From Verrucomicrobiota bacterium (GTDB lineage Bacteria; Verrucomicrobiota; Verrucomicrobiia; Chthoniobacterales; UBA10450), in NCBI GenBank assembly GCA_003219695.1, contig QHQA01000015.1, positions 1-53,741 of the forward strand: a DNA stretch of 53,741 nucleotides. Direction: 5' to 3'. The notes below the pieces were generated by a model. The model was given only the letters and a program-made list of their open reading frames with translations, was not told where the DNA came from and ran no database searches. Shown one piece after another: positions 35,876 to 44,351 of the stretch. A program made the translations under genes and the position numbers. How positions within the stretch are numbered: the first letter of the stretch is position 1; each line of letters begins with the position of its first letter.

Positions 35876-36226
35876 TTATCGCCAGTGGCCTGGAATATAT
35901 GTCCAGCCGCGAGGACGACGCACCCAATGTCCTTGCACCCAAACTGCGGTTGGGGCTGGGCGGACTACCCAGGTCCCCGGCACCCACACATAATTGGCCC
36001 CGGTCCATCGCCAATAGCCGCTTGTCCAGATGTATCCTGGTCCAGGTGCCACCGTCTGGGCTTCAACGCGAACTGGTGGTGGCGGTTGGGTTACTACCAC
36101 CTCCCCAGCTGGCCCGGTTGTTGTTACTTGTTGTGTCGTTGTAGTCGTAGTCACAGTCGTCGGTTCCTCGGCGCAGCCTGCCAACATGAGCGCTGCCACC
36201 GCCGGTAGATAAATGCTTCTTCTCAT
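35876..36226 (-). CDS. WxxGxW-repeat lipoprotein
   Basis: A 116-aa small outer-membrane-type lipoprotein. The signal peptide MRRSIYLPAVAALMLAGC ends in a lipobox (LAGC). A Thr-rich spacer (TTVTTTTTTQQVTTTG) and a Pro-rich stretch follow, then three or four YxWxxGxW units: YIWTSGYWRW, YVWVPGTWV, AVWVQGHWV, WTYIPGHWR. This is the YXWGXW repeat family, common in soil bacteria and of unknown function. Divergent from nothing: the hydrolase upstream is on the same strand, 75 bases away. Confidence 0.85.
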   Translation of the reverse strand: MRRSIYLPAVAALMLAGCAEEPTTVTTTTTTQQVTTTGPAGEVVVTQPPPPVRVEAQTVAPGPGYIWTSGYWRWTGANYVWVPGTWVVRPAPTAVWVQGHWVRRPRGWTYIPGHWR

Positions 36227-36301
36227 GGCGCCTCCTTCCTCTCTTTGGATTCGCTTTGTGAGGCAGTTTCGGCTTTGTGGAAGGTGCGGACAACGATCTT
36301 T

Positions 36302-37153
36302 CTATTGCCTCATCACTGAGAGAATTTCGTTGGCAGCTTTGCCGATGACGCTGATGTGGTCAGCTCCAGCGACGGGATGGAATTTAACGATGCTGGGAAA
36401 AGTCTCTGCCAGTTCCCGGCTCATTCGGATTGGAATGATGTCGTCATCTGTTCCATGGAAAATTTCAATCTTCGGCGGCGGCGCACGCTGCGCCAGCTTG
36501 TGCAAAGCGGCGCGGTTATCGTAGTTCTCGATCAACAGGTAGGAAAGCGGGTTGCCCACCATCGTAGCAGCTTCTTCGCGCAGCGTGGTAAAGACGGAAA
36601 TGAGAATGATGTGTTGCACCGGATGCCGCATGGCAAAATCCAGCGCAACAGCGGTTCCCCACGAATGCCCAATAAGGTTCAATCGAGATTCGATTTCGCT
36701 TTCATCTATGCGCAAATGATTCGCGAGCGCGTCGAGCGCTCGGTCCGCCGCCGCGCGTGTACTTGCGATGGTCGCATAACCTTCGCTCTTCCCGTAACCG
36801 GGATAATCGATCAAAAGAAATGCGTCGCCGTTCTGTCGATCTTGCGCGATGAGCCAGGTCCAATCGAGCGCCAGCGAACCGTTACCGCAAAACGCAACCC
36901 AAATACGCTTTGGCAGACGGGCGTCCGTTTCTTGGGCCAAATAAAACGCGACCTGCTTGCCAGCAAATGTCGTGAAGTGCAGCTCGACGCCGTGCTGCGG
37001 CAAAGCATGAGCGTAGACAGCATCGTACGGCCGCGGGTGGTAGAGCATTGAATGTTGCCGAAAATATGAAAAGAGAGAGATCGCGACGAGGGCGAGGCAA
37101 ACAAAAACAGGCGGCAGCCAAACCCACCAACGCCTATGACGCAATATTTCCAT
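36302..37153 (-). CDS. alpha/beta hydrolase, membrane-anchored
   Basis: A 283-aa hydrolase with one N-terminal membrane helix (about 10-30, WVWLPPVFVCLALVAISLFS). Catalytic triad: Ser in LIGHSWGTAVAL, Asp in FHGTDDDIIPI, His in GADHISV near the C-terminus. The region FCGNGSLALDW forms the oxyanion side, and LIDYPGYGKSEG is typical of the BAAT/FrsA-like and YfhR-type proteins. Likely a periplasm-facing esterase or thioesterase; substrate unknown. Divergent from rsmI. Confidence 0.85.
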   Translation of the reverse strand: MEILRHRRWWVWLPPVFVCLALVAISLFSYFRQHSMLYHPRPYDAVYAHALPQHGVELHFTTFAGKQVAFYLAQETDARLPKRIWVAFCGNGSLALDWTWLIAQDRQNGDAFLLIDYPGYGKSEGYATIASTRAAADRALDALANHLRIDESEIESRLNLIGHSWGTAVALDFAMRHPVQHIILISVFTTLREEAATMVGNPLSYLLIENYDNRAALHKLAQRAPPPKIEIFHGTDDDIIPIRMSRELAETFPSIVKFHPVAGADHISVIGKAANEILSVMRQ

Positions 37154-37277
37154 TCAGAATTGCGGCCTCACCTCATTCGCCTATAAGCAACGGCTGCCAA
37201 TCGAGCAAATCGATTGCGGACAACTGAGTTAGCTTTCTCGCTGTGGCGTGAGTTCAGTTCCTATCGCATGGTGCGCC

Positions 37278-37940
37278 ATGCTGTACGTCGTCGCCACGCC
37301 GATTGGTAACCTGGGCGATATCACGTTGCGCGCACTCGACGTATTAAAAGAAGTCGATCTGATCGCTGCCGAAGACACGCGGCATTCCGGAATGTTACTG
37401 AAACATTTCGGACTCAAAAAGCCATTCATTAGTTATCACGAGCACAATGAAGCGATGCGTACGGCGGAGCTCGTCGAGCGCCTCGCACGCGGCGAAAAGG
37501 TTGCGCTGATTACAGATGCCGGAACGCCCGGACTGTCGGATCCGGGGGCGCGCCTCATTCGCGAATGCATCAAACGCAAACTCCTATTTACAATCATTCC
37601 CGGACCATCATCGATGCTGACCGCTCTTGTCGGCTCCGGATTTTCAACTGAGAAATTTTCTTTCCGCGGATTTCTCCCCGTCAAAAGTGGGCAACGCGAA
37701 CGCGAGTTGCGAGCGGCTGCCGAATGGGACGAAACAGCAATCTTTTTCGAGTCGCCGTATCGATTAACCAAAACGCTCGCCGCCTGCGCCGATATCATGC
37801 CGGAGCGGCAACTTTGCGTCGCGCGAGAACTGACAAAGAAATTCGAGGAATTCCGCCGCGGCACTGCCGGCGAGCTCCTTGCACATTACGAGGCGCATCC
37901 GCCGAAAGGCGAGATCGTGCTGGTGATCTCCGGGTCGTAG
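37278..37940 (+). CDS. rsmI: 16S rRNA 2'-O-ribose C1402 methyltransferase
   Basis: Methylates the 2'-OH of C1402 in 16S rRNA with S-adenosylmethionine. The 220-aa protein starts at ATG 37278 (MLYVVATPIGNLGDITLRAL), which puts the family's N-terminal motif at residue 2; the frame is open 30 bases upstream. Other SAM-site motifs: AAEDTRHSGMLLKHF, ALITDAGTPGLSDPGARLI and IPGPSSMLTAL. It lacks the C-terminal extension of E. coli RsmI (286 aa), which is common in other phyla. Divergent from the hydrolase. Confidence 0.95.
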   Translation: MLYVVATPIGNLGDITLRALDVLKEVDLIAAEDTRHSGMLLKHFGLKKPFISYHEHNEAMRTAELVERLARGEKVALITDAGTPGLSDPGARLIRECIKRKLLFTIIPGPSSMLTALVGSGFSTEKFSFRGFLPVKSGQRERELRAAAEWDETAIFFESPYRLTKTLAACADIMPERQLCVARELTKKFEEFRRGTAGELLAHYEAHPPKGEIVLVISGS

Positions 37941-38225
37941 GGAATCTCAGAGAACAGAGTGGCAACGCTTTCTCGCGAATAAACGAAGCATGGCTGCCGT
38001 CAAACTCTGCCACTCAAATCAGCGTAACACCGACTGTAAACAATGCGATCCGAGATTGCCTCTGCCGAAAGTCACACAAGTTCTTGCAATCTCGCCGGAT
38101 TTCCTCTCTCCGGCGCGCTTCCTACTGGCAGGGCTATTCCGGAGCCAAAAGCTAGCTACAGGGCGAGTCCATCCGAATGGCGGACTTTCGCGAGCAATCG
38201 AGCTACCTTCTGCGATTATGATGTG
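37941..38225. other. 285-base gap with repeat
   Basis: No credible gene. At 38155-38187 it holds GTCCATCCGAATGGCGGACTT, the second copy of the repeat at 1796-1829. The remainder is featureless to me. Confidence 0.5.
38155..38187. repeat. GTCC-N-TCCGA-N-TGGCGGACTT repeat, second copy
   Basis: Matches 1796-1829. Here it lies about 40 bases before the glycosyltransferase start, where it may influence transcription or simply be tolerated. Confidence 0.6.
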
Positions 38226-39503
38226 ATGACCCGCTTGCGGTGGTTGCTCAAGCCTGTGCTCGCGGGATTAACGGTGACGCTGCTGCAGCTTGCAATGGCA
38301 GTGGGCCTGCTTGCGCCGGAGGGACCTGTGTCGGATCGCTACTCGGCGCTCATCCAGCACGATAGCTATTGGTTCATGAACATCATCAATCGCGGGTACC
38401 AGACCATTGTCCCGCCTATCGATCACAAGGTGATGGAAGTGTCAAATGTCGCGTTTTTCCCGGCTTATCCTGCGATTGCCGCGCTGTTTCGCTATGGACT
38501 CAACATCGACACTGGCATTGCGCTCCTGATTACCGCCCAACTCGCTGCCTGGGGATTCTGGATTTATTTTTTCCTGTTGTGCAAACGCTGGAACATTTCG
38601 CTGGCGCTCCAGACTTGCGGCGCATCACTAATCGCCGCGCATCCGGCAGCGTTCTTTTTAGTCGCCGGCTATTCAGAATCGCTGTTTCTAATGGCGCTGC
38701 TGGGATTCATTTACTGGAGCAGTGCGGACGGGCGCGCTGCGAAAGTCTTAGGGGCGATGCACGGGATCCTTATGTCCGCAGCGCGAATCGTGGGCATCGT
38801 ATGCGCCGCTTTTCCTTTGGTGTGTGCGGTTTTTCAAACTGGATGGCGCAGCTTACTCAAGCCACGAAGGTGGGTTCGAGAGCACAGGCCGGCGATCGGT
38901 GTGACAATTGCGGCGATGTGCGGTGCTATCGTGTTTTTCGCTTATTGTCAGCTCCGCTGGGGTCATTGGGACTTGTACATGCTCACGCAGGCAGCCGGCT
39001 GGGGCATCGTTGCCGATTATCTGGCGGTGTTTAAGCCCTCTAGTTATCGCTGGCTCCTCCCCGCGCTAAATAATCCGACCGAGGTGAGCCAAATGGCGAT
39101 GACGCTGGGTGCATTGCTCTTTGTCGCTATTGCGCTTTGCGAGTTGGTCGTGGGGTTCCAGCGCGCCCCCGCCGCGGCGGGTAAACTGTGGTCGCGCCCT
39201 ACCACACTCTGGGATCGAACTAACTGGGGGATGCGCGCTGGCATCTATTTCTGCGCAGCCGTCATCTATTATCTTTCGGTCAGCGGCGTGGCCTGCGTGG
39301 ATATGGAAAGCATGCTCCGCTACGAATTTTCCGTGCACGCGTTGATCGTGCTGGCGCTTTTGAATTTCCTGCGTCAATTTCGTACGCCGCCGATGCTCAT
39401 GCGGGCATTCGGCATCGCGGCAGTGGCGTTCCTGAGCGCTGCTGGGTTGTGCGTACAGGGCTGGTACGTCTGGAATTTCACCCGGGGCAATTGGGTTGCG
39501 TAG
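38226..39503 (+). CDS. GT-C type membrane glycosyltransferase (PIG-V/mannosyltransferase-like)
   Basis: A 426-aa protein with about ten transmembrane helices. ATG 38226 (MTRLRWLLKPVLAGLTVTLL) gives a natural first membrane segment; the frame is open to 38043 through repeat DNA. The first extracytoplasmic loop reads LIQHDSYWFMNIINRGYQTI, a D-x-x-W-F/Y-x-x-I-x-x-x-G-Y pattern that matches the PIG-V/GT-C lipid-linked sugar transferases. FFPAYPAIAALFRYGLNID and SAARIVGIVCA also fit. Sugar and acceptor unknown. Only 6 bases separate it from the flavoprotein gene, so the two form an envelope-glycan operon. Confidence 0.8.
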   Translation: MTRLRWLLKPVLAGLTVTLLQLAMAVGLLAPEGPVSDRYSALIQHDSYWFMNIINRGYQTIVPPIDHKVMEVSNVAFFPAYPAIAALFRYGLNIDTGIALLITAQLAAWGFWIYFFLLCKRWNISLALQTCGASLIAAHPAAFFLVAGYSESLFLMALLGFIYWSSADGRAAKVLGAMHGILMSAARIVGIVCAAFPLVCAVFQTGWRSLLKPRRWVREHRPAIGVTIAAMCGAIVFFAYCQLRWGHWDLYMLTQAAGWGIVADYLAVFKPSSYRWLLPALNNPTEVSQMAMTLGALLFVAIALCELVVGFQRAPAAAGKLWSRPTTLWDRTNWGMRAGIYFCAAVIYYLSVSGVACVDMESMLRYEFSVHALIVLALLNFLRQFRTPPMLMRAFGIAAVAFLSAAGLCVQGWYVWNFTRGNWVA

Positions 39504-39509
39504 AGGAAG

Positions 39510-41030
39510 ATGAAAACAAAAGTCGCCATTATCGGTGCCGGACCAGCGGGTTTGACCGCCGGCTATCTTCTTTCGAAGGAGGACGCGGACGTCATCGTTC
39601 TCGAGGCCGATCCGGTTTACGTCGGCGGCATTTCCCGCACCGTCACCTACAACGGTTTTCACTTCGACATCGGCGGGCACCGTTTCTTCTCCAAATCCAA
39701 AGCGGTCGAAGATCTCTGGACGGAGATTTTGCCTGACCACATGCTGGTGCGCGCGCGCTCGTCGCGCATTTTTTACGGCGGCAAATTTTTCTCGTATCCG
39801 CTGAAGCCGGTCGAAGCGCTGCTCAAGCTCGGCGTATTCAGGTCCACGCTTTGCATCCTTTCGTGGCTGAAAGCGCGCCTGTTTCCGGTGCGAAACCCGC
39901 GCAACTTCGAAGAGTGGGTGAGCAATCAATTCGGCAAACGGCTCTTTAACACGTTCTTCAAGAGCTATACCGAAAAAGTCTGGGGAATGAGCTGCAAGGA
40001 AATCTCCGCTGATTGGGCCGCGCAGCGCATCAAAGGCCTGTCGTTAGGCAGCGCCATCAAGAACGCGCTGATTCCGCAGCGCTACAATGGCGACCGGAGC
40101 AAAGTCATCAAGACGCTCATCCATTCGTTCCGTTATCCGAGGCGAGGTCCCGGCATGATGTGGGAATCATGCGCGGAAAAAATGCAGGCGCTGGGCGGCA
40201 AACTCGAAATGGGCTGCAGAGTAGCTCGGTGTTCCTACTATGAAACGTCCGGCACCTGGACGGTCGAATACAAAGATCGAAAAGGCGACATGCAAGCGAT
40301 CGAGGCAGAGCACGTGATTTCATCCGCACCGATGCGCGAACTCGTTTGCGGTTTATCGCCCGCTGTGAGCGAGCGAGCGAAACGGGCAGCCGAAAGTCTC
40401 AAGTATCGCGACTTCCTCACAGTGATGTTGATCCTGAAAGACCGACAGATGTTCGATGACAACTGGATTTACATTCATGATCCGAGCGTGAAAGTGGGCC
40501 GTGTCCAGAACTTTCGTTCCTGGTCGCCGGAGATGGTGCCCGAGCAAGACAAGGTTTGCTACGGCCTCGAATATTTCTGCTTTGAGCACGACGGCCTCTG
40601 GGACTCCAGCGACAGCGACTTGATCGAGCTCGCCAGGCGCGAATTGATTCAGATTGGTCTGGCCAAGCAACGCGATTTCATCGATGGCTGTGTCGTTCGC
40701 CAAAAAAAAGCGTATCCGGTTTACGACGACGATTACGCGCGCCACGTCGCGACGATCCGCCATGAGCTGGAGACGCGTTATCCAAACCTGCACTTGGTTG
40801 GCCGCAACGGCATGCACAAATACAACAACCAGGACCACGCCATGATGACGGCGATGTTGTGCGTGGAGAATATTCTGGCCGAAGCCAAACTCTACGACCT
40901 CTGGCAGGTCAACAGTGACGCCGAATACCACGAACAAGGCCCTGCCGTGGCTGAAGAAACAAGCGGCTCCGCATTACGCCTGGTGCCGACCCGCGTAGTC
41001 GCCGCCCCTGAGCTCGCCCCGGAAGCTTAG
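39510..41030 (+). CDS. FAD-dependent oxidoreductase, UDP-galactopyranose-mutase/amine-oxidase-like
   Basis: A 506-aa flavoprotein. Rossmann motif [18 protein letters not shown] with EAD at the second strand binds FAD, then [20 protein letters not shown] and [12 protein letters not shown], seen in UGM-like proteins. [20 protein letters not shown] and [17 protein letters not shown] follow, and [19 protein letters not shown] closes the FAD site. This family often sits in polysaccharide clusters and is annotated as NAD(P)/FAD-dependent oxidoreductase; a true ring-contracting mutase is not proven. Cotranscribed with the membrane glycosyltransferase 6 bases upstream. No signal peptide. Confidence 0.85.
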   Translation: MKTKVAIIGAGPAGLTAGYLLSKEDADVIVLEADPVYVGGISRTVTYNGFHFDIGGHRFFSKSKAVEDLWTEILPDHMLVRARSSRIFYGGKFFSYPLKPVEALLKLGVFRSTLCILSWLKARLFPVRNPRNFEEWVSNQFGKRLFNTFFKSYTEKVWGMSCKEISADWAAQRIKGLSLGSAIKNALIPQRYNGDRSKVIKTLIHSFRYPRRGPGMMWESCAEKMQALGGKLEMGCRVARCSYYETSGTWTVEYKDRKGDMQAIEAEHVISSAPMRELVCGLSPAVSERAKRAAESLKYRDFLTVMLILKDRQMFDDNWIYIHDPSVKVGRVQNFRSWSPEMVPEQDKVCYGLEYFCFEHDGLWDSSDSDLIELARRELIQIGLAKQRDFIDGCVVRQKKAYPVYDDDYARHVATIRHELETRYPNLHLVGRNGMHKYNNQDHAMMTAMLCVENILAEAKLYDLWQVNSDAEYHEQGPAVAEETSGSALRLVPTRVVAAPELAPEA

Positions 41031-41187
41031 CGCGTTTTGGTTTTTTGCGTCCCAGATTTCCAGAAGGCGTTTATTGCCATGCCTATTCGCTGGAATCGGC
41101 CAAGACCAGGAAACTTTAATCGAGACGCTCACCTGCTGTTTCAATTGTGCTCGAAAATTTCGAGATCACTATCAGTCACTTCGTAGC

Positions 41188-41335
41188 GCGTCCCGTAGCG
41201 CAGACTTCCAAGTCTGCCGTAGCGCGGGTTTCCAAACCCGCAGAGGGTTCAAGGTCGCACACCCTGCCGATTTGGAAATCGGCGATACAGGAGGTCCGCC
41301 ACGGCGGATTCGTCCTGTGACGAATTGAGAAACCT
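41188..41335. repeat. cluster of palindromic repeats (GTAGCGC and CCGCCACGGCGG families)
   Basis: Successive stems: AGACTTCCAAGTCT, GCGGGTTTCCAAACCCGC, CCGATTTGGAAATCGG and TCCGCCACGGCGGA (41295-41308) followed by TTCGTCC. The last unit recurs inside parB at 43190-43210. GTAGCGC recurs three times at 41190-41225, and its inverse GCGCTAC lies at 41335. Confidence 0.8.
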
Positions 41336-41353
41336 GCGCTACGGAAACAAAAC

Positions 41354-41381
41354 AGCCGCCGCGCGGTTTCGCGCGGCGGCT
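41354..41381 (-). terminator. rho-independent terminator of the beta-roll gene
   Basis: Perfect 12-bp GC-rich stem (AGCCGCCGCGCG / CGCGCGGCGGCT) with a 4-base loop, followed on the minus strand by GTTTTGTTTCC. It lies 53 bases past the stop codon of the minus-strand gene. Confidence 0.85.
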
Positions 41382-41433
41382 GAGCTTGTATTTCAGGAGG
41401 CGCTGACTTCTCTACAGCGCTCCCTGCACAGTT

Positions 41434-42684
41434 TTATCGATTCTCTACCACTCGGGGCGCCGGCTTGACCATTTCAAGCTGGGCACTCACTTTTTGGATT
41501 TGGGTGGCCTGCTCCTTGAGCTGGGCTGTGAAAGTCTCTGCCTGCTCTTTGAGCTGGGCTGTGAGAGTCTCTATTTGTTTCTGTTGCTGCGCGACCGTTG
41601 CTTGCAACTTCTCAACTTTGTCATAGAGCATGGCTTGGTGCTGAAGACCGGGGCGCGCGGCAGGTTGCGGTGCGCTACGACGTTGAGGTGCGCTACGAGG
41701 CGCAGGCATGCTACGAGGCTGGGTGCTCGGGCCAAAATCCCAGCCAAGGTGGTCGTCCAAAAGGTTCAGAGTAACTTGAACAACATTGACGCCGTCAACA
41801 GGCTGGAAGTTATTGAAGATACCACCGATGTAGCACTCTAAGGACCCGCCGTTCCCGTTCGAGAGGTCGTTGATGCGGATCGTACTGCTTTCGTCGCCGA
41901 CGGTGAAACCAACGAAGTTGCCGATGTAAGTGTTATTGAAGCCAGCGACCAAGTTTTGTCCTGTCGAATCACCCACAGCTGTGTTGTCACTGCCATCACC
42001 GTTGTTGAGGAGCGTCGCAAAGCCAACTGCCGTGTTGCCGTTGCCAAGGCCGAGTCCGGAGGAGTCATTACTCACGAGCGCCTCATCACCAATGGCAGTG
42101 TTTGCAACGCCGATAATATTTGCAAAAAGCGCCGAATTGCCCAAAGCGTTGTTGCTGTATCCGCCTGCGACGCTGGATGCGTTGCCGTCGTTGTTAAACA
42201 GCGCGAAGGCGCCGACCGCGTTGTTGAAGCTTCCGCTAAACTCGCCTGCGCCGCCGGCATTAAAGACCAGCGCGTCTGTTCCAACCGCCACGTTTTGAGT
42301 GCCGGTCGTCAACCCAGTGCCGGCGGTGTTGAGCAAGAGCGCTACAGTGCCAACTGCGGTATTGGAATCCGCATTGTTGAGGATCAGCGCTCCGGCGCCG
42401 ACGCCGACGTTGTAGTTGGCGGTCGTATCCGAGAAGAGCGAATACCAACCGAGTCCTGTGTTCCCCAAGCCAGTGCTGAGGAAACTAAGGGCGCCGCAGC
42501 CTTCCGCTGTGGTGAAGTTGGAATAGCACCCGTCGGGTGCCGGACTGACTGCCTGCATTTGCGGCAAAACCGCAAATGACACCAGAACAAGCGGGATGAG
42601 AAGGAACCCGCGCCGTAACGGCAGCGGGCGAGCCGGTTCTCGTCCGCATGAAACTAACGTTTTAAGTTGAGTGAGTGAATCCAT
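41434..42684 (-). CDS. secreted beta-roll repeat protein with C-terminal coiled coil
   Basis: A 416-aa exported surface protein. ATG 42684 (MDSLTQLKTLVSC) is chosen because a signal-anchor follows (RRGFLLIPLVLVSFAVLPQM). Residues about 60-280 are NTAVG/NVAVG-type repeats of about 14-25 residues (SNTAVGTVALLLNTAG, NNAVGAFALFNNDG, NTAIGDEALVSN, NTAVGFATLLNNG). This is the left-handed roll of YadA heads and phage fibres. A unit with STIRINDLSNGNGGSLECYI and YIGGIFN follows, then a Pro/Arg linker and heptads (QKQIETLTAQLKEQAETFTA, repeated). No membrane-anchor beta-barrel is present, so it is not a full trimeric autotransporter. Strong terminator downstream. Confidence 0.85.
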   Translation of the reverse strand: MDSLTQLKTLVSCGREPARPLPLRRGFLLIPLVLVSFAVLPQMQAVSPAPDGCYSNFTTAEGCGALSFLSTGLGNTGLGWYSLFSDTTANYNVGVGAGALILNNADSNTAVGTVALLLNTAGTGLTTGTQNVAVGTDALVFNAGGAGEFSGSFNNAVGAFALFNNDGNASSVAGGYSNNALGNSALFANIIGVANTAIGDEALVSNDSSGLGLGNGNTAVGFATLLNNGDGSDNTAVGDSTGQNLVAGFNNTYIGNFVGFTVGDESSTIRINDLSNGNGGSLECYIGGIFNNFQPVDGVNVVQVTLNLLDDHLGWDFGPSTQPRSMPAPRSAPQRRSAPQPAARPGLQHQAMLYDKVEKLQATVAQQQKQIETLTAQLKEQAETFTAQLKEQATQIQKVSAQLEMVKPAPRVVENR

Positions 42685-42964
42685 GGGATGTGTTCTTTCT
42701 CTTTCCCGGTGGTGTTTGTTTGTTTTTTTGGTTTTCACTGGGCTTCGAACAGACAAAGAACCCTACCGGGCAAAAGTCCTTTTTCTGTTTTGGAGCCAGT
42801 CGCCGTGATACTGAATTTCAATCATGAATGTCAATACTTTTTTTAAAAATTCTTTTATTGGGCGGCTCCCGCGCAGTTGGGAAGGCTGGCGAACTGGTAC
42901 GGCACCACACTGTCGTACAGATTGCTGTTTGCGTTGATAAGTCTGTTCCGGTAGCCTCAGACGC

Positions 42965-43891
42965 ATGGCACGCACTGGTTTGGGTAAAGGTCTTGGCGCG
43001 CTGATCGGCGCGCCTGCGATCGCCCCGCGCACGGATGAGGCCGAGTCGGGCGAAAGAGTCCACCAGATTGATCTGGCGAGCGTAGTGCCGAGCGCGTTGC
43101 AGCCGCGCAAGGATTTTGGGCGCGAACCGTTGCAAGAACTGATCGATTCGATTCGCCAGCATGGCATCATTCAACCGCTCATCGTGCGGCCCGCCACGGC
43201 GGGTTCGTCCAGCGGCGGACAGGTCGGCACACGCTTTGAACTCATTGCTGGCGAACGCCGATGGCGCGCCGCGCAGGAACTCGGGCTTACGACCGTGCCC
43301 GTGATCATTCGAAGCGCGAACGATTTGGAAGTGCTCGAGTTGTCGTTGATCGAAAATTTGCAACGCGCCGATCTCAATCCGATCGAGGAAGCCCAGGGCT
43401 ACGCGAGGTTGGCTAACGAATTTGGAATGCGGCAGGAAGACATCGCGCTCAAGGTGGGGCGCAGCCGGGCGGCTGTGGCGAACGCGCTGCGGCTTCTGGA
43501 TCTGCATCCGCAGGTGCAAGTCTGGCTAGCGCAGAATTTGATTTCCGTTGGTCACGCGAAAGTGCTGCTGGCATTGAAAGCGCCCGAGGAACAATTGCTG
43601 GCTGCGGAAACGGTTTTGCGGCGCAATGCCACTGTCCGTTCCACGGAGCGCATGGTCGCCCGTTTGCTGGGGATTGGACGTCCACGCCGGAAATCCCGCC
43701 GTGCATCTGCCGACATGACTACCACGGCAACGGCCGTGGAAGATTTACAGAATCGCTTGCAACAACATCTGGCCACGCACGTCGCTATTCATCATGGAGA
43801 GAAACGCGGGCGGATTGAGATCGAGTACTATGGAACCGACGATCTACAGCGGGTCGTCACTGCACTGGGGCTGCCGAGCGAAGGAAGCTGA
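42965..43891 (+). CDS. parB: ParB/Spo0J chromosome-partition protein with inserted loop
   Basis: A 308-aa CTP-dependent DNA clamp that loads at parS. N-terminal RGLGKGLGALIG-type motif reads TGLGKGLGALIGAP. The ParB/Srx domain has QPRKDFGREPLQELIDSIRQ, HGIIQPLIVRP, then FELIAGERRWRAAQELGL and ENLQRADLNPIEEAQGYARL; the HTH is EDIALKVGRSRAAVANALRL. Between IVRP and FELIAGERR, residues about 77-89 (ATAGSSSGGQVGT) are extra; their DNA is a palindromic repeat. The C-terminal dimer domain is short. No parA is adjacent in this window (the neighbour upstream is divergent), and I saw no TGTTTCACGTGAAACA-like parS. Confidence 0.93.
   Translation: MARTGLGKGLGALIGAPAIAPRTDEAESGERVHQIDLASVVPSALQPRKDFGREPLQELIDSIRQHGIIQPLIVRPATAGSSSGGQVGTRFELIAGERRWRAAQELGLTTVPVIIRSANDLEVLELSLIENLQRADLNPIEEAQGYARLANEFGMRQEDIALKVGRSRAAVANALRLLDLHPQVQVWLAQNLISVGHAKVLLALKAPEEQLLAAETVLRRNATVRSTERMVARLLGIGRPRRKSRRASADMTTTATAVEDLQNRLQQHLATHVAIHHGEKRGRIEIEYYGTDDLQRVVTALGLPSEGS
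43190..43231 (+). repeat. palindromic repeat in frame inside parB
   Basis: CCCGCCACGGCGGG (perfect 6-bp stem) followed by TTCGTCC, almost identical to intergenic 41295-41315 (TCCGCCACGGCGGA then TTCGTCC). Codes for the extra residues between IVRP and FELIAGERR. Confidence 0.7.
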
Positions 43892-43927
43892 TTTCGTTGC
43901 GCTCCGTCGCGTCGTTGAACCGACCTT

Positions 43928-44336
43928 GTCATTCTGAGCGGAGCGAAGAATCTCAGATCATCTCTTCGTGCTTCCACAGGTGGTCAAACAATTTTGGCCG
44001 CTGTTCCCAGTCGTCGCTTAGGTCGAGCCACTGTGGATTAGTCTGTTCGATTAGCGCGATTTTCCTGCTGGGGCGCCAACCTTTGAGCCTCTTCTCGCAC
44101 GCGATCGCGTCGTTCACGTTGCGGAAATGCTCAAGCCAAACCAGCCGGTTCAAATGGTAGCGTTTCGTGAAGCCCTTTACTTCTCCATATCTATGCTGGT
44201 ACAAACGGCGTGTGATGTTATTGGTGATCCCGATGTACAATGTAGTGCAACGTTTGTTGGTGAGGATGTACACCCAATAGTCGTGGTTGCGCATGGCATA
44301 AGGTAATCAGAGATGTTTCGCTCCGCTCAACATGAC
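43928..44336. mobile_element. GIY-YIG nuclease cassette bounded by inverted repeats
   Basis: Left end GTCATTCTGAGCGGAGCGAA (43928-43947) and right end TTCGCTCCGCTCAACATGAC (44317-44336) are inverted copies with two or three mismatches. The similarity continues into GAATCTCA / AGAGATG. The 409-bp unit contains only the GIY-YIG gene, whose stop codon lies in the left repeat. No target duplication could be confirmed. Confidence 0.6.
43953..44294 (-). CDS. GIY-YIG single-domain nuclease
   Basis: A 113-aa small endonuclease. The signature is WVYILTNKRCTTLYIGIT (GIY-YIG written VYI...YIG), followed by the catalytic-Arg helix NNITRRLYQHRYGEVKGFT and the Glu of AIACEKRLKGWRPSRKIALI. This matches stand-alone UvrC-N/YhbQ-like proteins. 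DNA target unknown. The stop codon TGA falls inside the left inverted repeat, and the start lies about 22 bases from the right one, so gene and repeats form one compact unit. Wedged between parB and an M28 peptidase gene. Confidence 0.93.
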   Translation of the reverse strand: MRNHDYWVYILTNKRCTTLYIGITNNITRRLYQHRYGEVKGFTKRYHLNRLVWLEHFRNVNDAIACEKRLKGWRPSRKIALIEQTNPQWLDLSDDWEQRPKLFDHLWKHEEMI

Positions 44337-44351
44337 ACGGGTTCGTTTGCG

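Larger units (their letters stand above)
41031..41433. other. 403-base repeat-filled gap
   Basis: Between the flavoprotein gene and the convergent beta-roll gene. It holds a cluster of palindromic repeats (41188-41335) and the terminator of the minus-strand gene (41354-41381). No protein is credible here. Confidence 0.7.

Noticed and set aside
38043-38225. A longer N-terminus for the glycosyltransferase
   Set aside because: The added 61 residues are encoded by repeat DNA and precede a natural start with a first membrane helix.
41188-41335. CRISPR-like array
   Set aside because: The units are palindromes of different sequence without regular spacers, and there are no cas genes.
42818-43519. 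A 233-codon minus-strand frame across the parB start
   Set aside because: It overlaps the clear ParB domain on the opposite strand and has no recognisable content.
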